Made by a program: the position numbers and the translations under genes
The notes under the pieces: model-generated
Database searches by the model: none
Seen by the model: the letters and a program-made list of their open reading frames with translations, nothing else
Told to the model about the DNA's origin: nothing
Shown: positions 5,723 through 7,604 of the stretch, piece after piece
Numbering within the stretch: the stretch's first letter is position 1
How the letters are laid out: each line of letters begins with the position of its first letter
Assembly: GCA_937858455.1 (NCBI GenBank)
Contig: CALLYN010000926.1
Span: 1 to 7,604, forward strand
DNA from: an uncultured Kouleothrix sp.
Lineage (GTDB): Bacteria > Chloroflexota > Chloroflexia > Chloroflexales > Roseiflexaceae
DNA length: 7,604 nucleotides
Reading direction: 5' to 3'

Positions 5723-6217
5723 CATGATAAGGAAGTAGGTGTCGTTGCGGGCATCGCCGATTAGCGCCAGGCCCTGCGCATTGCGCGGGAGATCGTTTGG
5801 CGCGCCCTGCTCGTCGCTGCCAAACAAGAACATGTCGAAATCGTTTTTGTCGTACAGGTAGGGCTGGCCTGTCACACCGGCTCCGTACACGCGCTCGAGG
5901 TCGAGGCGCGGCGCGCGGAAGTTGCGGCCGACTTCCTCGTGGCTTTGCAGCGGCTGACGATCGTTGGTAATGTCGTGGGCGATGAACTGGCCAAAGAATG
6001 CCCAGCCCGCCGGAATGCGCGGGTTGTCCTCGCAGGCGATGCCCGGCGCCTCGGCCGAGATATCCATCGGGCCGTTTTCCGCGCCAAGCGCCAGCGCGGC
6101 TTCGAGGGGTACTTGAAGCGGTGGTATATCGGAGAACAGCCGGCCAAACATGTCTTTGCCATTGAGGTGAAGCTTGGGCCGCCGCGCCGCTGTGAGGCCG
6201 TGGATGTCGAGCGCCAT
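5720..6217 (-). pseudogene. Animal-type heme peroxidase, C-terminally truncated at the MITE-like element
   Basis: 165 aa from the ATG at 6217, which is preceded by GGGAG about 10 nt upstream; the frame is open further upstream but there it is only the shadow of the neighbouring gene. Seen: IPAGWAFFGQFIAHDIT (68-84) with the distal Gln77 and His81, NFRAPRLDLERVYGAG (99-114), PYLYD (119-123), and DLPRNAQGLALIGDARND (142-159). These are the consecutive N-terminal blocks of the An_peroxidase family, whose members usually exceed 450 aa. The family continues after GD-RND into a helix leading to the catalytic Arg and proximal heme His; here only TYFLIM follows. The TAG stop (5720-5722) uses the terminal TA of the MITE-like element. 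The missing part is not found beyond the element, where the UBP gene begins. It cannot bind heme normally and is presumably inactive. Confidence 0.8.
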
Positions 6218-6266
6218 CGTGATGTTTTCTCCCAAACGTTTGTCATGGTTCTCTACGAATTCACGC

Positions 6267-6902
6267 TCAATCGCTCTGCGCTTCGCCCTGGCTTCGGTGG
6301 CGCTCGAGTGGGTTCGGCACAAAGAAGATGATCGGAACCAGAATGTAGATCGCGACCGCGACAGCCGGGCTGGCAAGCGCCACCAGCGTGCCGAGCAGGT
6401 ACAGCGCCGGGCTGAGCAGGCTGCGCCGCACGGCGCGCCGCAGCACCGCCGGGCTCGCGGCAATCAGCCGGCCGGGGAACGAGGCGTACCAGCGCATCAG
6501 CGCGAATGCCAGCCCCGCCCCCAGCATGATACTGCCGAAGAAGGCGGCGGCAAAGGCATTCTGCGGGTACTCGCCGATCACGGCGGTGGGGAACGGCACC
6601 GCCGAGATAAACAGCAGAAACAGGATGTTTAGCCACAGCAGCGCGCGATCGGTGTGCCGGATGCTGTGAAACAGCTGATGGTGGTTGACCCAGAAGATCG
6701 CCACGATCACAAAGCTGACAATAAAGCTGACGAATTTGGGCGCGAGCGCGGCGAACGCCGCCGCCAGCGCCTGCGCGGTTGGCTCGCCCTCGATCTGCGG
6801 CACGCGCAGCTCGAGCACCAGCAGCGTGATCACAATCGCCAGCACGCCATCGCTAAACGCCTCGATGCGGCTGGTGCTGGGAACGTGGCTCTCCTGGCTC
6901 AC
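6267..6902 (-). CDS. TMEM175-family (DUF1211) potassium channel-like membrane protein
   Basis: 211 aa from a GTG at 6902, the family's usual length of about 200 aa with six membrane segments. The signature SRIEAFSDGVLAIVIT (11-26) contains R12 and F16-S17-D18, the R-x-x-x-F-S-D motif that in prokaryotic TMEM175 lies in the first, pore-lining helix. WVNHHQLFH (71-79) and AVPFPTAVIGEY (101-112) are further family blocks. Known bacterial members are potassium-permeable tetrameric channels. The GTG overlaps the stop of the upstream SDR gene by four bases (GTGA) and has GAGGAGG 4 nt before it. An open frame reaches back to 6956, but those extra residues are Ala/Gly-rich and lie inside the SDR gene. 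The peroxidase remnant starts 49 nt downstream on the same strand. Confidence 0.93.
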   Translation of the reverse strand: MSQESHVPSTSRIEAFSDGVLAIVITLLVLELRVPQIEGEPTAQALAAAFAALAPKFVSFIVSFVIVAIFWVNHHQLFHSIRHTDRALLWLNILFLLFISAVPFPTAVIGEYPQNAFAAAFFGSIMLGAGLAFALMRWYASFPGRLIAASPAVLRRAVRRSLLSPALYLLGTLVALASPAVAVAIYILVPIIFFVPNPLERHRSQGEAQSD

Positions 6903-7604
6903 AGCGCCTCCTCGCCGGTCAGCTCCGTGCTCAGCGCCCACAGGCGCGCCTGCCACTCGCGCCTGTGGCTCGCCGGGGCCGAGTCATGCTCGGCACTGTC
7001 CTGCCAGAACCGGCCGGTCACGCCAGCCACCAGCGGCGAGGATGCCAGGAAGACGCTCGTCGTCGCGCCTTCGCTCAGGCTGTCGTTCCCCTGCGCGCCA
7101 AACCCTTGCACGAGCAGCTTGGTCGACACGATGCCGGGATGTAGCGCGTTTGAGGTGATCGGGGTATCCGCAAGGCGCCGCGCCAGCTCGTAGGCGAACA
7201 GCACGTTGGCGAGCTTGGACTGCGCGTAGGCCCGGTAGCTATCCCAGCCGTGCGTCAGCTGCAGGTCGTTGAAGTCGATCGTGCCGCGGTAGTGCGAGAC
7301 CGAGCTGACGGTAAGCACCCGCGCGGCGGGCGCCTGCCGGAGCAGCGGCAGCAGCTGGTTGGTCAGCAGGAAGTGCGCCAGGTGGTTGACCGCCAGTGTC
7401 AGCTCGTAGCCGTCGGCCGAGACCTGCCGCGTGACCGGCTTGACGCCGGCGTTGTTGATCAGCACGTCCAGGCGGTCGAGCCGGCCCAGCAGCGCGCCGG
7501 CCATTGCCCGCACGTCGGCAAGCGCGGAGAAGTCGCCGAACGCCAGCTCGAAGGTGGCGTTCGGCGCCTGGGCGCGGAGCGCGGCAAGCGCCTCGGCGCC
7601 GCGG
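6899..7604 (-). CDS. Short-chain dehydrogenase/reductase, retinol dehydrogenase-like (5' partial)
   Basis: 234 residues are visible; the start and the N-terminal TGxxxGxG cofactor loop lie beyond the window edge. Seen: LDVLINNAGV (45-54, the NNAG motif that stabilises the central sheet), VLTVSSVSHYRG (96-107, catalytic Ser at 100 or 101), YAQSK (126-130, the Tyr-x-x-x-Lys catalytic pair) and NALHPGIVST (152-161). The segment between Ser and Tyr, with IDFNDLQL (109-116), and the NVLFAYELARRL helix after the Lys resemble the retinol dehydrogenase/WW-oxidoreductase-like branch. It should reduce or oxidise a carbonyl or alcohol with NAD(P)H; the substrate is unknown. Translation is coupled to the TMEM175 gene by a 4-nt overlap. 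A V-initiated short form at 7513 is only an internal codon, since the frame continues upstream with SDR-like sequence. Confidence 0.93.
   Translation of the reverse strand, partial: RGAEALAALRAQAPNATFELAFGDFSALADVRAMAGALLGRLDRLDVLINNAGVKPVTRQVSADGYELTLAVNHLAHFLLTNQLLPLLRQAPAARVLTVSSVSHYRGTIDFNDLQLTHGWDSYRAYAQSKLANVLFAYELARRLADTPITSNALHPGIVSTKLLVQGFGAQGNDSLSEGATTSVFLASSPLVAGVTGRFWQDSAEHDSAPASHRREWQARLWALSTELTGEEAL

Noticed and set aside
6218..6463. Upstream extension of the peroxidase frame
   Set aside because: It lies inside the TMEM175 gene, is Arg/Cys/Ala-rich, and the ATG at 6217 has its own binding site.

Overview
The window is high-GC bacterial chromosome, with compact gene spacing, clear Shine-Dalgarno sequences and a tRNA behind a textbook sigma-70 promoter. 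The mix of genes (CPBP protease followed by a small conserved protein, bestrophin, TMEM175-type channel, stand-alone UBP zinc finger) and an ACAGAT-type 9-nt periodic repeat would fit a Chloroflexota genome of the Roseiflexus/Kouleothrix kind. That placement is an impression from family recall, not proven by the sequence.

Left part (1-2400): the 3' end of a Gfo/Idh/MocA oxidoreductase (+) faces a membrane-anchored diheme cytochrome c (-), which has its own hairpin terminator. Upstream of the cytochrome is a gene-free stretch holding a nested inverted repeat (2001-2099). Then comes tRNA-Arg(CCG) with a consensus promoter and a 20-bp stem hairpin downstream.

Middle (2400-5530): a small membrane protein (-), a CPBP-family membrane protease (+) with a one-base-overlapping 76-aa partner gene, and a bestrophin-like channel (-) downstream of a small UBP-type zinc-finger gene (-). 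Two intergenic spots where transcription converges carry related two-hairpin repeats (2447-2519 and 4158-4235) that probably act as terminators.

Right part (5550-7604): a minus-strand run, SDR dehydrogenase -> TMEM175/DUF1211 channel -> animal-type heme peroxidase. The peroxidase stops after 165 residues. Its stop codon lies on the end of a 173-bp element with TA-flanked terminal inverted repeats, a MITE-like insertion. The rest of the peroxidase is not on the far side, so this looks like an insertion plus deletion that killed the gene.

I see no defence system, CRISPR array or new multi-gene system. The points most worth following are the MITE-like element with the broken peroxidase, the paired-hairpin repeat family, the nested repeat at 2001-2099, and the palindromic leader of the CPBP gene.
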